The notes: generated by a model from the letters alone, not told the origin. A stretch of DNA of 64,000 bases from Neorhizobium sp. (GCA_028283725.1 JAPWKC010000004.1:372001-436000); one strand, 5' to 3'; shown: positions 34,691 through 45,009, counted from the stretch's first letter. Numbers and translations: made by a program.

Positions 34691-36529
34691 TCAGGGCGCC
34701 TTCACGGCATCGAGAACACGCAGCTGGATACGGCGATTGCCTTGCCATTGATCGGCACTGAGGCAACCCGCGACATGGATCTGCGTGCCGCGCCCGTTGA
34801 GCAGGAGATCGCCGAGCGGTGTTTCTGCGGCGCGAAAGGCGATACCGTCCAGACGCGAGCCATCGACAGATTCCAACGTCACCTTCACATGGTTCTGTCC
34901 GACAAGGCGCGAATCGCGCAGCCGGTGCGCGGGAATGGCAAAGACCGGTTGCGCATGCCCGGAACCGAAGGGTCCCGCCTGCTCCAGCTGATCGTAAAGC
35001 TGCACCGTGGCACCAGAGGCCGAGAGAGCGCCGTCGATCTTCAGAACATGATTGGCGACGAGCTGCGGCACGGTTTTCTGCGCCTGCTCGTCAAAGAAGG
35101 CACGCAGGGCACCAAGATTGCCGCGCTCAACGGTGAGGCCTGCCGCCATGGCATGGCCGCCGCCCTTGACCAGCAGGCCGCCATCGACGGCGGCACGGAC
35201 CATGCGGCCCAGATCGAATCCGTTGATCGAGCGGCCGGAGCCGGTTCCCTTGCCGGAAGCATCGAAGGCGATCGCGAAGGCCGGCCGCTTGAACTTTTCC
35301 TTCAGCCGCGCTGCAAGCAGGCCGACGATGCCGGGATGCCATTTCTCGCGCGCGGTGACAATGACGCTCGCCCCCTCGCCATTGCCGTATTCGGCCAGAA
35401 CTTCCGCCTCGGCCTCGGCCAGCATTTCAGCTTCCATCGCCTGACGCTCGCGGTTGAGATCGTCGAGCCGGCCGGCAATCTCTTCAGCGACTGACGGATC
35501 GTCGATGGTCAGAAGCCGGCTTCCGAGCGCCGCGTCGCCGATGCGCCCTCCGGCATTGATACGCGGGCCGACGAGAAAGCCGAGATGATAGGGGGTGACG
35601 GGGCCGCCGAGGCCCGCCTTCTTGAACAGCGCGGCGAGCCCTGCATTGCCCATGTGGCGCGCGGCGATCAGACCCTTCACCACGTAAGCACGGTTGAGGC
35701 CTTTCAGGGGCACCACGTCGCAAACGGTCGCCAAGGCCACGATATCGAGCCACGACAATAGATCGAGCGAACGGGCGCGCTGATCGCCCCTTTCGCGCAG
35801 AAGCCGCGCGGTGGCCACCAGAACGAGGAAGACGACGCCGGCGGCACACAGATGCCCCTGCCCCGACAGATCGTCTTCGCGGTTCGGATTGACCAGTGCC
35901 AGACAGGGCGGCATTTCATGGCTCATCTGGTGGTGGTCGATCACCACCACATCGACGCGCTCGTCGCGGGCGGCCGCCAGCGCCTCATGGCTCGTCGAGC
36001 CGCAGTCGACGGTGACGATCAGCTGGGCGCCATTTTCTACAAGCTTGCGGATCGCCACGGCGTTCGGGCCATAGCCTTCGAAAACACGGTCGGGAATATA
36101 GATTTCGGCGTCGATGCCGAAATGCGCAAAGAAACGATGCATCAGCGCGGAGGAAGACGCGCCATCGACGTCGTAGTCGCCGAAGATCGCCACGCGCTCA
36201 CGGCGGGCGACCGCATCGGCCAGACGGTTTGCCGCCTTCTCGCAATCGGTGAGCATGAAGGGTTCCGGCATCAACGAGCGGATGGTGGGGTCGAGAAAGG
36301 CCGGCGCATCGTCCAGCGTCACGCCACGTCCGGCCAGCACACGGGCGATCAGTTCGGGAATGCCGTGGACCTGGGTCATCGCCAGTGCGCGGTTCTGCAT
36401 CGCCTGATCAAGGCGCGAGATCCAGCGCTGTCCGCCGGCGGATCGCTCGACGTTCAGAAATGCACGCGGTACGGGATCCACAGGTTCGTCGACAAGCGGC
36501 ATGGCGGAGATCTGTCTCTCACTGGTCAT
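34691..36529 (-). CDS. recJ: Single-stranded-DNA-specific exonuclease RecJ
   Basis: 5'-3' exonuclease for recombination and mismatch repair. 612 residues: DHH-family motifs DYDVDGASSS, VDCGS, VVVIDHHQ, then the DHHA1 domain with VKGGGHAMAAG, and a C-terminal OB domain. Length slightly above E. coli RecJ (577). Lies downstream of hom with only a small membrane-protein gene between. Confidence 0.96.
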   Translation of the reverse strand: MTSERQISAMPLVDEPVDPVPRAFLNVERSAGGQRWISRLDQAMQNRALAMTQVHGIPELIARVLAGRGVTLDDAPAFLDPTIRSLMPEPFMLTDCEKAANRLADAVARRERVAIFGDYDVDGASSSALMHRFFAHFGIDAEIYIPDRVFEGYGPNAVAIRKLVENGAQLIVTVDCGSTSHEALAAARDERVDVVVIDHHQMSHEMPPCLALVNPNREDDLSGQGHLCAAGVVFLVLVATARLLRERGDQRARSLDLLSWLDIVALATVCDVVPLKGLNRAYVVKGLIAARHMGNAGLAALFKKAGLGGPVTPYHLGFLVGPRINAGGRIGDAALGSRLLTIDDPSVAEEIAGRLDDLNRERQAMEAEMLAEAEAEVLAEYGNGEGASVIVTAREKWHPGIVGLLAARLKEKFKRPAFAIAFDASGKGTGSGRSINGFDLGRMVRAAVDGGLLVKGGGHAMAAGLTVERGNLGALRAFFDEQAQKTVPQLVANHVLKIDGALSASGATVQLYDQLEQAGPFGSGHAQPVFAIPAHRLRDSRLVGQNHVKVTLESVDGSRLDGIAFRAAETPLGDLLLNGRGTQIHVAGCLSADQWQGNRRIQLRVLDAVKAP

Positions 36530-36591
36530 GCCCGGCTTCTACAGCATGCGCCCGCAAATCGAAACGGGTTTCGTTGCAGCAGATCAGGCGC

Positions 36592-36819
36592 TCAGCTTGC
36601 CCAGAGAATGATCCCGAGCGCGGCGCAACAGACCGCCGCGATGATGACCATCACGAAGGTCCAGTTTCGCTCGTCACGATCCCCTTCGGGCCCAGGCAAC
36701 ACGGAATCTGCCGGTTGCCAGTCACGTGAATAGACGAGCCGTAAATGGCTCGATTTTCCGTCTTTTCCGCCGGTCTTCGGACGGTTCGAGTGACGACCGG
36801 GCGCTGCATCCATCGACAT
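36592..36819 (-). CDS. Small tail-anchored-type membrane protein
   Basis: 75 residues: hydrophilic N-terminal 50 residues (basic KTGGKDGKSSHLRLVYSRDW then acidic PGPEGDRDERN) followed by one membrane helix at the C-terminus (TFVMVIIAAVCCAALGIILWA). ATG at 36819 with GGAGG about ten bases upstream; GTG at 36822 is also in frame. No family recognised. Sits between hom and recJ on the same strand. Confidence 0.65.
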   Translation of the reverse strand: MSMDAAPGRHSNRPKTGGKDGKSSHLRLVYSRDWQPADSVLPGPEGDRDERNWTFVMVIIAAVCCAALGIILWAS

Positions 36820-36983
36820 CACTCAAGCGCCTCCTCGCGGCTGGTGACAATACCGATAATGTAGAGCCGCAGCCGGTCATCGACCAGACGCGAATAGGGC
36901 TCGGAGCCTTATTTTTTAGGAGCGATGCAGGAATGTCTCGCTTCAAGACATTCCCATCATACAGCCGGGATTCGGGCCCCTTG

Positions 36984-38318
36984 TCAGAGGTCCTTCGGGC
37001 GCTCGATACGGATCACCTGCGGCTCACCGACAAGGTAGCTTTCGGCCTTGATCGCATCGACCGCCTTGCGCACCGAAACTTCCATCGTCGCATGGGTGAC
37101 GAGGATAATTGTCTTTGCCTCCCCCTTCACCGCCCCATCGGCGCCACCGGGACGGGCGCGCTGGACGATCGATTCGAGCGAGATGCCGTTTTCAGCCATG
37201 CGGGTTGCGACCGAGGCGAAGACACCGGTGCGGTCGGCGACCGCGAGGCGAATGAAATAGCCGCCCTCGTGGCTCTGCATTTCGGCCTGCCTGTAAGGCG
37301 CAAGCGCTGCGGCGGGCGTGCCGAGGACCGGCACCTGCTGGGCACCGGGGCGGCTCTTGGCGATATCGGCAATATCACCGAGCACCGAGGAAGCCGTGGC
37401 ATTGCCGCCGGCGCCGGGCCCAACCATCAGAAGCTCGCCGAGGATATCGGATTCGATCGCGACCGCATTGGTGACGCCGTCGACCTGTGCGATCACCGAA
37501 TCGCGCGGCACCATGGTCGGGTGGACGCGCTGCTCGATACCGGTTTCGGTGCGAAGCGCCACGCCGAGGAGCTTGATGCGATAGCCGAGATCGGCCGCCG
37601 CATGGATATCCTCGATCGAGATATTGCTGATGCCCTCGAGATAGATCTGTTCCGGCGCCAATTGTGTGCCGAAGGCAAGCGTCGTCAGGATGGCGAGCTT
37701 GTGGGCGGTATCATTGCCTTCGATATCGAAGGTCGGATCGGCTTCCGCATAGCCGAGGCGCTGGGCTTCCTTCAGGCAATCGGCAAACGACAGGCCCTCC
37801 TTCTCCATCCGGGTCAGGATGTAGTTGCAGGTACCGTTCATGATGCCATAGACGCGCGACACGGTGTTGCCGGTCAAGGATTCACGCAGCGCCTTGATGA
37901 CGGGAATACCGCCGGCGACGGCTGCTTCGAAATTCAGCAGCACGCCGCGTTCCTCGGCGATTTTCGCAAGTTCGACGCCGGATGCGGCCAGCAGCGCCTT
38001 GTTTGCTGTCACCACATGGAGACCGCGCTCCAGAGCGGCCCTGACAGACCGGGCCGCCGGGCCTTCCGCGCCGCCGATCAGTTCCACGAAGACGTCGATA
38101 TCGGCCTCGGATGCCAGCTGTTCCGGTGTGTCGAACCAGGTGATGCCCGACATGTCGACACCGCGATCGCGGCTTCTGTCGCGGGCGGAAACGGCGGTAA
38201 TGATAATGGCCCGGCCGCAGGTCGTGGCGAGCTCACCCGCACGTGTCTGGAGGATCCGGACGAGCGAGGCACCGACGGTGCCAAGACCCGCAATGCCGAC
38301 TTTCAGGGCATCAGCCAT
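36984..38318 (-). CDS. hom: Homoserine dehydrogenase
   Basis: NAD(P)H-dependent reduction of aspartate semialdehyde to homoserine, on the path to threonine and methionine. 444 residues: Rossmann GLGTVGASLV near residue 11, VTANKALLA, the GIMNGTCNYILT catalytic block with conserved Lys/Glu region (AEADPTFDIEGNDTAHKLAILT), and a C-terminal ACT domain for feedback control. About 100 bp downstream of an aminotransferase gene. Confidence 0.97.
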   Translation of the reverse strand: MADALKVGIAGLGTVGASLVRILQTRAGELATTCGRAIIITAVSARDRSRDRGVDMSGITWFDTPEQLASEADIDVFVELIGGAEGPAARSVRAALERGLHVVTANKALLAASGVELAKIAEERGVLLNFEAAVAGGIPVIKALRESLTGNTVSRVYGIMNGTCNYILTRMEKEGLSFADCLKEAQRLGYAEADPTFDIEGNDTAHKLAILTTLAFGTQLAPEQIYLEGISNISIEDIHAAADLGYRIKLLGVALRTETGIEQRVHPTMVPRDSVIAQVDGVTNAVAIESDILGELLMVGPGAGGNATASSVLGDIADIAKSRPGAQQVPVLGTPAAALAPYRQAEMQSHEGGYFIRLAVADRTGVFASVATRMAENGISLESIVQRARPGGADGAVKGEAKTIILVTHATMEVSVRKAVDAIKAESYLVGEPQVIRIERPKDL

Positions 38319-38421
38319 GGTTCAAACTTCCTGCGGTTTTCATGGAATGGCGGCCGTTGCCAGCCACCGGAAGGTATGGGTGACGGCCGATAATGTCGGC
38401 CGTCGGAATGGTAACGCGTGA

Positions 38422-39642
38422 TCAGCGACGGGTGTTGAGCGAGATCACATTGTGCATCGTGTCATCCGCCGTCGAGAAGAATTTCTTGATGTTGCGGGCT
38501 GCCTGGCGGATGCGATGCTCGTTTTCGACGAGCGCCAGACGCACATATTCATCGCCCTGCTCACCGAAGCCGATACCGGGCGCCACGGCTACGTCTGCCT
38601 TCTCGACCAGGAGCTTGGAAAATTCCAGGGAACCGAGATGACGGAACTTTTCCGGAATTTTTGCCCAGGCGAACATGGTCGCCGGCGGCGGCGGCACTTC
38701 GAAACCGGCCTTGCCGAAGGCATCGACCATCACGTCGCGGCGGCGGCGATAGACATTGCGCACCTCGGTGATATCCGAACCATCGCCGTTCAGCGCGTGG
38801 GTGGCGGCCACCTGGATCGGCGTAAAGGCGCCATAATCCAGATAGGATTTCACGCGCGTCAGAGCCGAGATCAGGCGCTCGTTGCCGACGGCAAAGCCCA
38901 TGCGCCAGCCGGGCATCGAGAAGGTCTTGGACATGGACGTAAACTCGACGGTCACGTCCATGGCACCCGGCACTTCCAGGACCGACGGCGGCGGGGCATT
39001 TTCGTCGAAATAGATCTCGGCATAGGCGAGGTCTGAGAGCACGATCAACTCGTGCTTCTTGGCGAAGGCAATCACGTCCTTGTAGAAATCGAGCGATGCG
39101 ACATGCGCCGTCGGGTTCGACGGATAGTTGATGATCAGCGCCAGCGGCTTCGGAATGGAATGTTTCACGGCACGTTCCAGCGGGCCGAAGAAGCTGTCAT
39201 CAGGCTCGACCGACATCGAACGGATCACGCCGCCCGCCATCAGGAAGCCGAAGGCATGGATCGGATAGGTCGGGTTGGGGCAGAGAATGACGTCGCCGGG
39301 CGCGGTGATCGCCTGCGCCATGTTGGCAAAGCCTTCCTTCGACCCCAGCGTCGCGACGACCTGGGTATCGGGGTTCAGCTTGACGCCGAAACGGCGGGCG
39401 TAATAGGCGGCCTGGGCGCGGCGCAGGCCGGGAATGCCCTTGGACGACGAATAGCGGTGGGTGCGCGGGTCCTGAACCACTTCGCAGAGCTTGTCTACGA
39501 TCGCCTTCGGCGTCGGCAGATCGGGGTTGCCCATGCCGAGATCGATAATGTCCGCGCCACCCGCTCGCGCGCTGGCTTTCAAACGGTTGACCTGTTCGAA
39601 AACGTAGGGCGGCAGTCGCCGGACTTTATGAAACTCTTCCAT
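38422..39642 (-). CDS. PLP-dependent aminotransferase (AlaC / LL-diaminopimelate aminotransferase-like)
   Basis: 406-residue fold-type I class I/II aminotransferase. Seen: IDLGMGNPDLPTP, PNPTYPIH, INYPSNPTA, LSDLAYAEIYFD, and the PLP lysine in SMSKTFSMPGWRMGF. This subgroup is often annotated as LL-diaminopimelate or aspartate aminotransferase; alanine/glutamate-pyruvate activity (AlaC) is equally likely. Start at 39642 has GGGGAGA close upstream; upstream frame to 39678 is less likely. Next to hom, consistent with amino-acid metabolism. Confidence 0.9.
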   Translation of the reverse strand: MEEFHKVRRLPPYVFEQVNRLKASARAGGADIIDLGMGNPDLPTPKAIVDKLCEVVQDPRTHRYSSSKGIPGLRRAQAAYYARRFGVKLNPDTQVVATLGSKEGFANMAQAITAPGDVILCPNPTYPIHAFGFLMAGGVIRSMSVEPDDSFFGPLERAVKHSIPKPLALIINYPSNPTAHVASLDFYKDVIAFAKKHELIVLSDLAYAEIYFDENAPPPSVLEVPGAMDVTVEFTSMSKTFSMPGWRMGFAVGNERLISALTRVKSYLDYGAFTPIQVAATHALNGDGSDITEVRNVYRRRRDVMVDAFGKAGFEVPPPPATMFAWAKIPEKFRHLGSLEFSKLLVEKADVAVAPGIGFGEQGDEYVRLALVENEHRIRQAARNIKKFFSTADDTMHNVISLNTRR

Positions 39643-39851
39643 GTGTCTCCCCGGAATGGATTTAAGCCTCTCGGCCATGCTCTCGTGGCGTCTCCTGACG
39701 CTGCTTCATGGCACATCTTAGGCGATTTGTGCTTTGCGACCAATCCGGGCAAAAGGCAAGGCCTATTTGGTCCCGGACAGGCGTCGAAAAGCTGTCCCGG
39801 CAATCGCAAATACCAAGGTCGGCGTCAGGTGCGAAAGATCGGGGGAGCGCC

Positions 39852-40253
39852 TTACTTGGCGATCTCTTTCAGGGCGTCCGATGCATGATCGGCGGCAAGC
39901 TTGCGGTATTCCACCACGCGGCGCTTATATTCGGCCTCGGAAATCGTGCCGTTCTTGCGCATGCGGGCAAGCGCTGCCATGCGCGGCTCGGTCTTCTGAT
40001 AATCGGCGTCCTCGATCTGCTCGTTGGCAGCCGTCAAGGTCGGCGCGAATGTCGGATAGGTGCCGGTGTTCTTCAAAGCCATCTGACCGCCAGGGGGCGG
40101 TATCTTGGTCTGCGCGATCACGGCGGGTGGCGGGGTGTTCGGACGGCCGTCGTCGAGGGCAAAGTCCTTGCTGGTGCAACCCGTGACAAACGGCAGGACG
40201 CCCAGACCGACGATAAGCGGCAGAGAGCCGATCCGATGCCTCAGTTTTTCCAT
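39852..40253 (-). CDS. Lipoprotein with C-terminal SHOCT-like helix pair
   Basis: 133 residues: signal sequence ending in the lipobox VTGC near residue 23-26, a Pro-rich linker (DDGRPNTPPPAVIAQTKIPPPGG) and a C-terminal helical part (MAALARMRKNGTISEAEYKRRVVEYRKLAADH) resembling SHOCT-type short domains. No specific function known. Divergent from phaC, 123 bp apart. Confidence 0.75.
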   Translation of the reverse strand: MEKLRHRIGSLPLIVGLGVLPFVTGCTSKDFALDDGRPNTPPPAVIAQTKIPPPGGQMALKNTGTYPTFAPTLTAANEQIEDADYQKTEPRMAALARMRKNGTISEAEYKRRVVEYRKLAADHASDALKEIAK

Positions 40254-40376
40254 GTCCCTGATCCAGTTTTCAGACAGCCGCGACACGCGACCCGCATGCC
40301 GTTCGCTGGCACTTGTATTCGCTTTGAGGCACAATGTACAAACGAAAACAAACGGAAGTGCGCGAGGAGGCATCAC

Positions 40377-42236
40377 TTGACGGAAAAGACCGGGGATAAC
40401 GGGAGGACTGGACCAGAATTTCCGGGCTTCGATCCCAAGACGGTCGAAGCCTATATGGTGAAAGACCCGCAGGCGCTTGCGATGAATTTCGCCCGCGCGA
40501 TGGAGAATCTCGGCAAGGCCGCCTCAGAATGGCTCGGGCCGCGCGAACGCGGGGAAATTTCCAAGGACGATCCGAACCCGGTGACGGATCTCTTGAAGAC
40601 GCTGTCGCAGGTGACGGAATACTGGATCTCCGAACCACAGCGCACACTGGAAGCCCAGACACTGCTGTTCTCCAGCTATATGGGTGTCTTTACCCGCACG
40701 CTCGATCAGTTTTCCGGCCGTGCGGTGCAGCCCGAGCCGGTCTCGCAGAAACGCGACAAGCGTTTCCAGGACGAGGACTGGAGCAACAATCCGTTCTTCT
40801 CGTTCCTGAAACAGGTCTATTTCGTCACCGCGACCTGGGCGGAAAAGCTGGTTGCCGAGGCTGAAGGGCTGGATGAACATACGCGCCACAAGGCGGCCTT
40901 CTACGTCCGGCAGGTCACATCGGCGCTGTCGCCCAGCAATTTCGCGCTGACCAATCCGGAAGTCTACCGGCAGACGGTTGCAAGCAACGGTGCCAATCTG
41001 GTGGCCGGCATGCGGATGTTTGCCGAGGATATCGCAGCCGGCCGGGGCGACCTGCGGCTCCGGCAGACCGAAGGCGCGCGTTTTGCCATCGGTGAGAACC
41101 TTGCAACGACGCCCGGCAAGGTAATTGCCCGCAGCGAGGTCTGCGAAGTGCTGCAATACGAACCGACGACGGAGACGGTGTTCAAGCGGCCCCTGATGAT
41201 CGTGCCGCCGTGGATCAACAAATACTACATTCTCGATCTCACGGCGGAAAAGAGCTTCATCCGGTGGTGCGTCGATCAGGGGCATACGGTGTTCGTCGTC
41301 TCGTGGGTCAACCCCGATCAGCGCCATGCCGGCAAAGACTGGGATTCCTATCGCGCGGAGGGCATCGACTTCGCGCTTGACGCCATCGAGAAGGCGACCG
41401 GCGAGAAAAAGGTCAATGCCGTCGGCTATTGCGTCGGCGGCACGCTGCTTGCGGCGACACTTGCCTATCATGCGAAAACCGGCAATGAGCGCATCGCCTC
41501 CGTCACCTTCCTCGCAGCGCAGGTGGATTTCACCTATGCGGGCGACCTGAAAGTGTTCGTCGACGAGACGCAGCTTGCGGCGCTCGAGGCGCATATGGCC
41601 GCGACGGGCTATCTCGACGGCTCGAAAATGGCGATCGCCTTCAACATGCTCAGAGCCTCCGAGCTGATCTGGCCCTATGTGGTCAACAACTACCTCAAGG
41701 GGCAGGAACCGCTGCCCTTCGACCTTCTCTACTGGAATTCCGATTCGACCCGGATGGCGGCGGCCAACCACGGGTTCTACCTGCGCAACTGCTATCTCGC
41801 GAACAATCTGGCCAAGGGCCTGTTGCTGCTGGGCGGTGCGCCGGTCAATCTGAAAGACATCACCATCCCTGTCTACAATCTCGCAACCCGCGACGATCAT
41901 ATCGCGCCGGCAAAATCGGTATTTACCGGGCAGTCGCTGTTCGGCGGGCCGGTGGAGTTCGTGCTGTCCGGCTCCGGCCATATCGCGGGGGTCGTCAATC
42001 CGCCCGCCCGCAACAAGTATCAGTATTGGACCGGCCAGGATCTCAACAAGACCTTCGAGGACTGGTTTACCGATGCCGAGGAGATGCCGGGGTCATGGTG
42101 GCCGCACTGGCAGACGTGGATTTCGGCCAAGGACGATACCCAGGTACCGGCACGCAAACCCGGCCTGACGCCGGGCGGGCGCAAGATGAAGCCGCTCGGC
42201 GATGCACCGGGCACTTATGTTCTGGCGCGTACCTGA
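40377..42236 (+). CDS. phaC: Class I poly-beta-hydroxybutyrate synthase
   Basis: Polymerises 3-hydroxybutyryl-CoA into storage granules. 619 residues; the catalytic cysteine lies in the lipase-like box GYCVGGT, with Asp and His in RDDHIAP and GSGHIAG. The N-terminal third carries WLGPRERG and NNPFFSFLKQVYFV. The start is a TTG at 40377 with a strong GGAGG six bases upstream; no in-frame ATG fits. A phasin gene is elsewhere in the window (17.5 kb). Divergent from a lipoprotein gene. Confidence 0.94.
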   Translation: MTEKTGDNGRTGPEFPGFDPKTVEAYMVKDPQALAMNFARAMENLGKAASEWLGPRERGEISKDDPNPVTDLLKTLSQVTEYWISEPQRTLEAQTLLFSSYMGVFTRTLDQFSGRAVQPEPVSQKRDKRFQDEDWSNNPFFSFLKQVYFVTATWAEKLVAEAEGLDEHTRHKAAFYVRQVTSALSPSNFALTNPEVYRQTVASNGANLVAGMRMFAEDIAAGRGDLRLRQTEGARFAIGENLATTPGKVIARSEVCEVLQYEPTTETVFKRPLMIVPPWINKYYILDLTAEKSFIRWCVDQGHTVFVVSWVNPDQRHAGKDWDSYRAEGIDFALDAIEKATGEKKVNAVGYCVGGTLLAATLAYHAKTGNERIASVTFLAAQVDFTYAGDLKVFVDETQLAALEAHMAATGYLDGSKMAIAFNMLRASELIWPYVVNNYLKGQEPLPFDLLYWNSDSTRMAAANHGFYLRNCYLANNLAKGLLLLGGAPVNLKDITIPVYNLATRDDHIAPAKSVFTGQSLFGGPVEFVLSGSGHIAGVVNPPARNKYQYWTGQDLNKTFEDWFTDAEEMPGSWWPHWQTWISAKDDTQVPARKPGLTPGGRKMKPLGDAPGTYVLART

Positions 42237-42320
42237 CGGCCGAGACCGAATATCACGCCCACCGCCATCGGCGCCTCTGCGCCTTGCGTTCCGACACGCT
42301 TACCAGCACTGCAGCCCCAG

Positions 42321-43031
42321 ATGATCTTCGACCCGCCTCTCCTGCCCGCAACGCTTGTCCAGCGCTACAAGCGCTTCCTCTTCGACGCTATCCATCCGGA
42401 CGGGACGCCGTTTACCGGCTCCTGCCCGAATACTGGCTCGATGCGCGGACTGACGGCGACAGGCTCTCAGATCTTCGTCTCCGAACATGAGAGCAAGACG
42501 CGCAAGTATCGCCACATGTTCGAGATGGTCGAGGTCGATGGCGAAATGGTGGGGATCAATACCGGCCTGCCGAACCGGTTGACGGAGGAGGCGATCCGGG
42601 CCGGTATGGTGGCGAGCCTCTGCGGCTACGGCACGATCCTGCGCGAACAGAAATATGGCCGCAATTCCCGCATCGACTTTCTGCTGAGGGACGAAAACCG
42701 CGCCCTGCCTGATGCCTATGTGGAGGTGAAGAACGTCCATTTCAGCCGCATGCCGGGGCTCGCCGAATTTCCCGACACAGTGACAAAGCGCGGCGCCAAG
42801 CATCTCGAAGAACTCGGCGATATGGCCGGCGCCGGTCACCGGGCGGTGATGATCTATCTCATCCAGCGCAACGACTGCACCCGCTTTTCGATCTGCGGGG
42901 ACCTCGATCCGGCCTATGCGCTCGGCTTTGCCCGCGCAAGGCAGCGCGGCGTGGAGGCCTATGCGATCCGCTGCACCGTTACGCCACAAGCAATCACGCC
43001 TGCGGCGCTGGTGGATATCGATTTCGGGTGA
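42321..43031 (+). CDS. sfsA: SfsA family protein
   Basis: 236 residues of the sugar fermentation stimulation protein family, which contains a nuclease-like fold with an OB-like N-terminus. Seen: RYKRFLFDAIHPDG, PNTGSM, EYGR-like IDFLLRDE, YVEVKNVHF and FPDTVTKRGAKHLEEL. Molecular role unclear even in E. coli (DNA binding proposed). Followed 111 bp later by map. Confidence 0.93.
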   Translation: MIFDPPLLPATLVQRYKRFLFDAIHPDGTPFTGSCPNTGSMRGLTATGSQIFVSEHESKTRKYRHMFEMVEVDGEMVGINTGLPNRLTEEAIRAGMVASLCGYGTILREQKYGRNSRIDFLLRDENRALPDAYVEVKNVHFSRMPGLAEFPDTVTKRGAKHLEELGDMAGAGHRAVMIYLIQRNDCTRFSICGDLDPAYALGFARARQRGVEAYAIRCTVTPQAITPAALVDIDFG

Positions 43032-43142
43032 GTGCCAGGCAGAAACCATTAGTCTGATGGTAAAAGCGCCTCGCTCTCCCGTTCCGCTGGACGAGAGGGC
43101 TGTGCCTGATTTATGAACGGAGAAACTGCGAAAGAAGGACAC

Positions 43143-43979
43143 ATGGTCACCTATATCGATGCCGTCTCGGCCCCGCTCAAGAATACAGGCGCCATACGGC
43201 TCTATACGCCGGAGGATTTCGCCGGCATGCGCAAGGCCTCGCTTCTGACGGCGCGCTGCCTCGACGAGCTGGCCGCGATCGTCAAGCCCGGCGTGACGAC
43301 CAGCACGATCGACCGTTTCGTCTTCGAGTTCGGCATGGATCACGGCGCGCTGCCGGCCACGCTCAATTATCGCGGCTACAAATATTCCGTCTGCACCTCG
43401 CTCAACCATGTCGTCTGCCACGGCATGCCGGACGACAAGCCGCTGAAGGATGGCGATATCGTCAATATCGACGTCACCTATCTTCTGGATGGCTGGCACG
43501 GGGACTCGAGCCGGATGTATCCGGTGGGCCAGATCAAGCGGGCCGCCGAACGTCTCCTTGAAGTGACATACGAATGCCTGATGCGCGGCATCGCGGCGGT
43601 CAAGCCCGGCGCACGCACCGGTGCAATCGGCGAGGCGATCCAGACCTATGCAGAAGCCGAGCGCTGCTCCGTCGTGCGCGACTTTTGCGGTCATGGCGTC
43701 GGCAAGCTGTTTCACGATTCGCCGAACATCCTGCATTACGGCCGCGCCGACGAGGGCCCGGAAATCAAGGAAGGGATGATCTTCACCATCGAGCCGATGA
43801 TCAATCTCGGCAAGCCGCATGTGAAGGTTCTCTCGGACGGCTGGACGGCGGTTACCCGCGACCGGTCGCTCTCGGCGCAATACGAACATGCCATCGGCGT
43901 GACGTCGACCGGTTGCGAGATCTTCACCCTGTCGCCCGGCGGCTTCGACCGGCCGGGCCTTCCGCCCCTCAAGAGCTGA
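43143..43979 (+). CDS. map: Methionine aminopeptidase type I
   Basis: Removes N-terminal Met from nascent proteins. 278 residues; metal ligands appear as Asp in NIDVTYLL, Asp in HGDSSRMYPVG, His in CGHGVGKLFHD, Glu in FTIEPMINLG and Glu in AQYEHAIGVT. ATG at 43143 has AAGGA just upstream; a shorter-lived frame from 43113 is not preferred. Followed 24 bp later by radC. Confidence 0.96.
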   Translation: MVTYIDAVSAPLKNTGAIRLYTPEDFAGMRKASLLTARCLDELAAIVKPGVTTSTIDRFVFEFGMDHGALPATLNYRGYKYSVCTSLNHVVCHGMPDDKPLKDGDIVNIDVTYLLDGWHGDSSRMYPVGQIKRAAERLLEVTYECLMRGIAAVKPGARTGAIGEAIQTYAEAERCSVVRDFCGHGVGKLFHDSPNILHYGRADEGPEIKEGMIFTIEPMINLGKPHVKVLSDGWTAVTRDRSLSAQYEHAIGVTSTGCEIFTLSPGGFDRPGLPPLKS

Positions 43980-44003
43980 CCGAACCCGCAAGGCCCGAAC
44001 ACC

Positions 44004-44852
44004 ATGGCCAGACCCGCCTCGCCCTCGTCTTCATCCGGTAATGCCAGTGACGTCGAGGGACAGGCGGGAAACGATGCCGTTGCCGACGAGCGGTTTTTCT
44101 TCGGCGAGGCGATCGGCCTTCCGCCGGCGCCCCGAAAGACCGGCGGCGACACGCGGCGCACGGCGGCGGCGGATCCAAGCGAAGAGCATTATCTCGGCCA
44201 CCGCGAGCGGCTCAGGGCCAAATACCGCGAGCATGGCGATACCGGGCTTGCCGACTACGAAATCCTCGAACTTGTCCTCTTCCGGCTGATCCCGCGGCGC
44301 GACACGAAACCGGTTGCCAAGGCGCTTCTTAGCCGCTTCGGCACGCTTGCCGGGGTATTCGGGGCGCCGCTTGCGCTTCTGACCGAGGTAAAGGGCGTCG
44401 GCGATACCGTGGCGCTCGATCTCAAGCTCATGGCGACCGTCGGCCAGCGGATGCTGAAAAGCGGGTTGCGCGACAAGCAGGTGCTCTCCTCCTGGTCCGC
44501 CGTCATCGACTATTGCCATGCAGCGATGGCCTTCGAGGCACGCGAGCAATTCCGCATTCTCTTTCTCGACAAGCGCAACGTGCTGATCGCTGACGAGGTT
44601 CAGGGCCATGGGACCGTCGATCACACGCCGGTCTATCCGCGCGAAGTGGTGCGGCGCGCACTGGAACTGTCGGCAACCGCTCTCATTCTCGTCCACAATC
44701 ACCCGAGCGGCGATCCGACGCCGTCTCGGGCCGATATCGACATGACGAAAACGATCGTCGATACGGCAAGGCCTCTCGGCATTTCGGTCCACGACCATAT
44801 CATCATCGGCAGGGACGGACATGCCAGCCTCAAGGGCCTGCGGCTGTTCTGA
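44004..44852 (+). CDS. radC: RadC family protein
   Basis: 282 residues: a variable N-terminal region (about 60 residues), a helix-hairpin-helix-like segment ([17 protein letters not shown]) and a C-terminal JAMM-type domain with [14 protein letters not shown]. Annotated as DNA repair, though the repair role is disputed. Same strand and close to map. Confidence 0.93.
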   Translation: MARPASPSSSSGNASDVEGQAGNDAVADERFFFGEAIGLPPAPRKTGGDTRRTAAADPSEEHYLGHRERLRAKYREHGDTGLADYEILELVLFRLIPRRDTKPVAKALLSRFGTLAGVFGAPLALLTEVKGVGDTVALDLKLMATVGQRMLKSGLRDKQVLSSWSAVIDYCHAAMAFEAREQFRILFLDKRNVLIADEVQGHGTVDHTPVYPREVVRRALELSATALILVHNHPSGDPTPSRADIDMTKTIVDTARPLGISVHDHIIIGRDGHASLKGLRLF

Positions 44853-45009
44853 CCGCTGCCGCTTGCCGGCCGGAAGGCAAGCCCGCCGATTGATGCCAGC
44901 CGGTGCAGTGCAGCAGGGTCTTCACTGCCGTCATCATCGAATCATTGCAAATACCTCGACGCAGTGAAATCAAACGGTCAGATTGTCGCGTTAGGAATTG
45001 ACGTCAGGT

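Noticed and set aside
42300..43991. A 563-codon minus-strand frame over sfsA and map
   Set aside because: Shadow of well-conserved genes on the plus strand; no recognisable domain.
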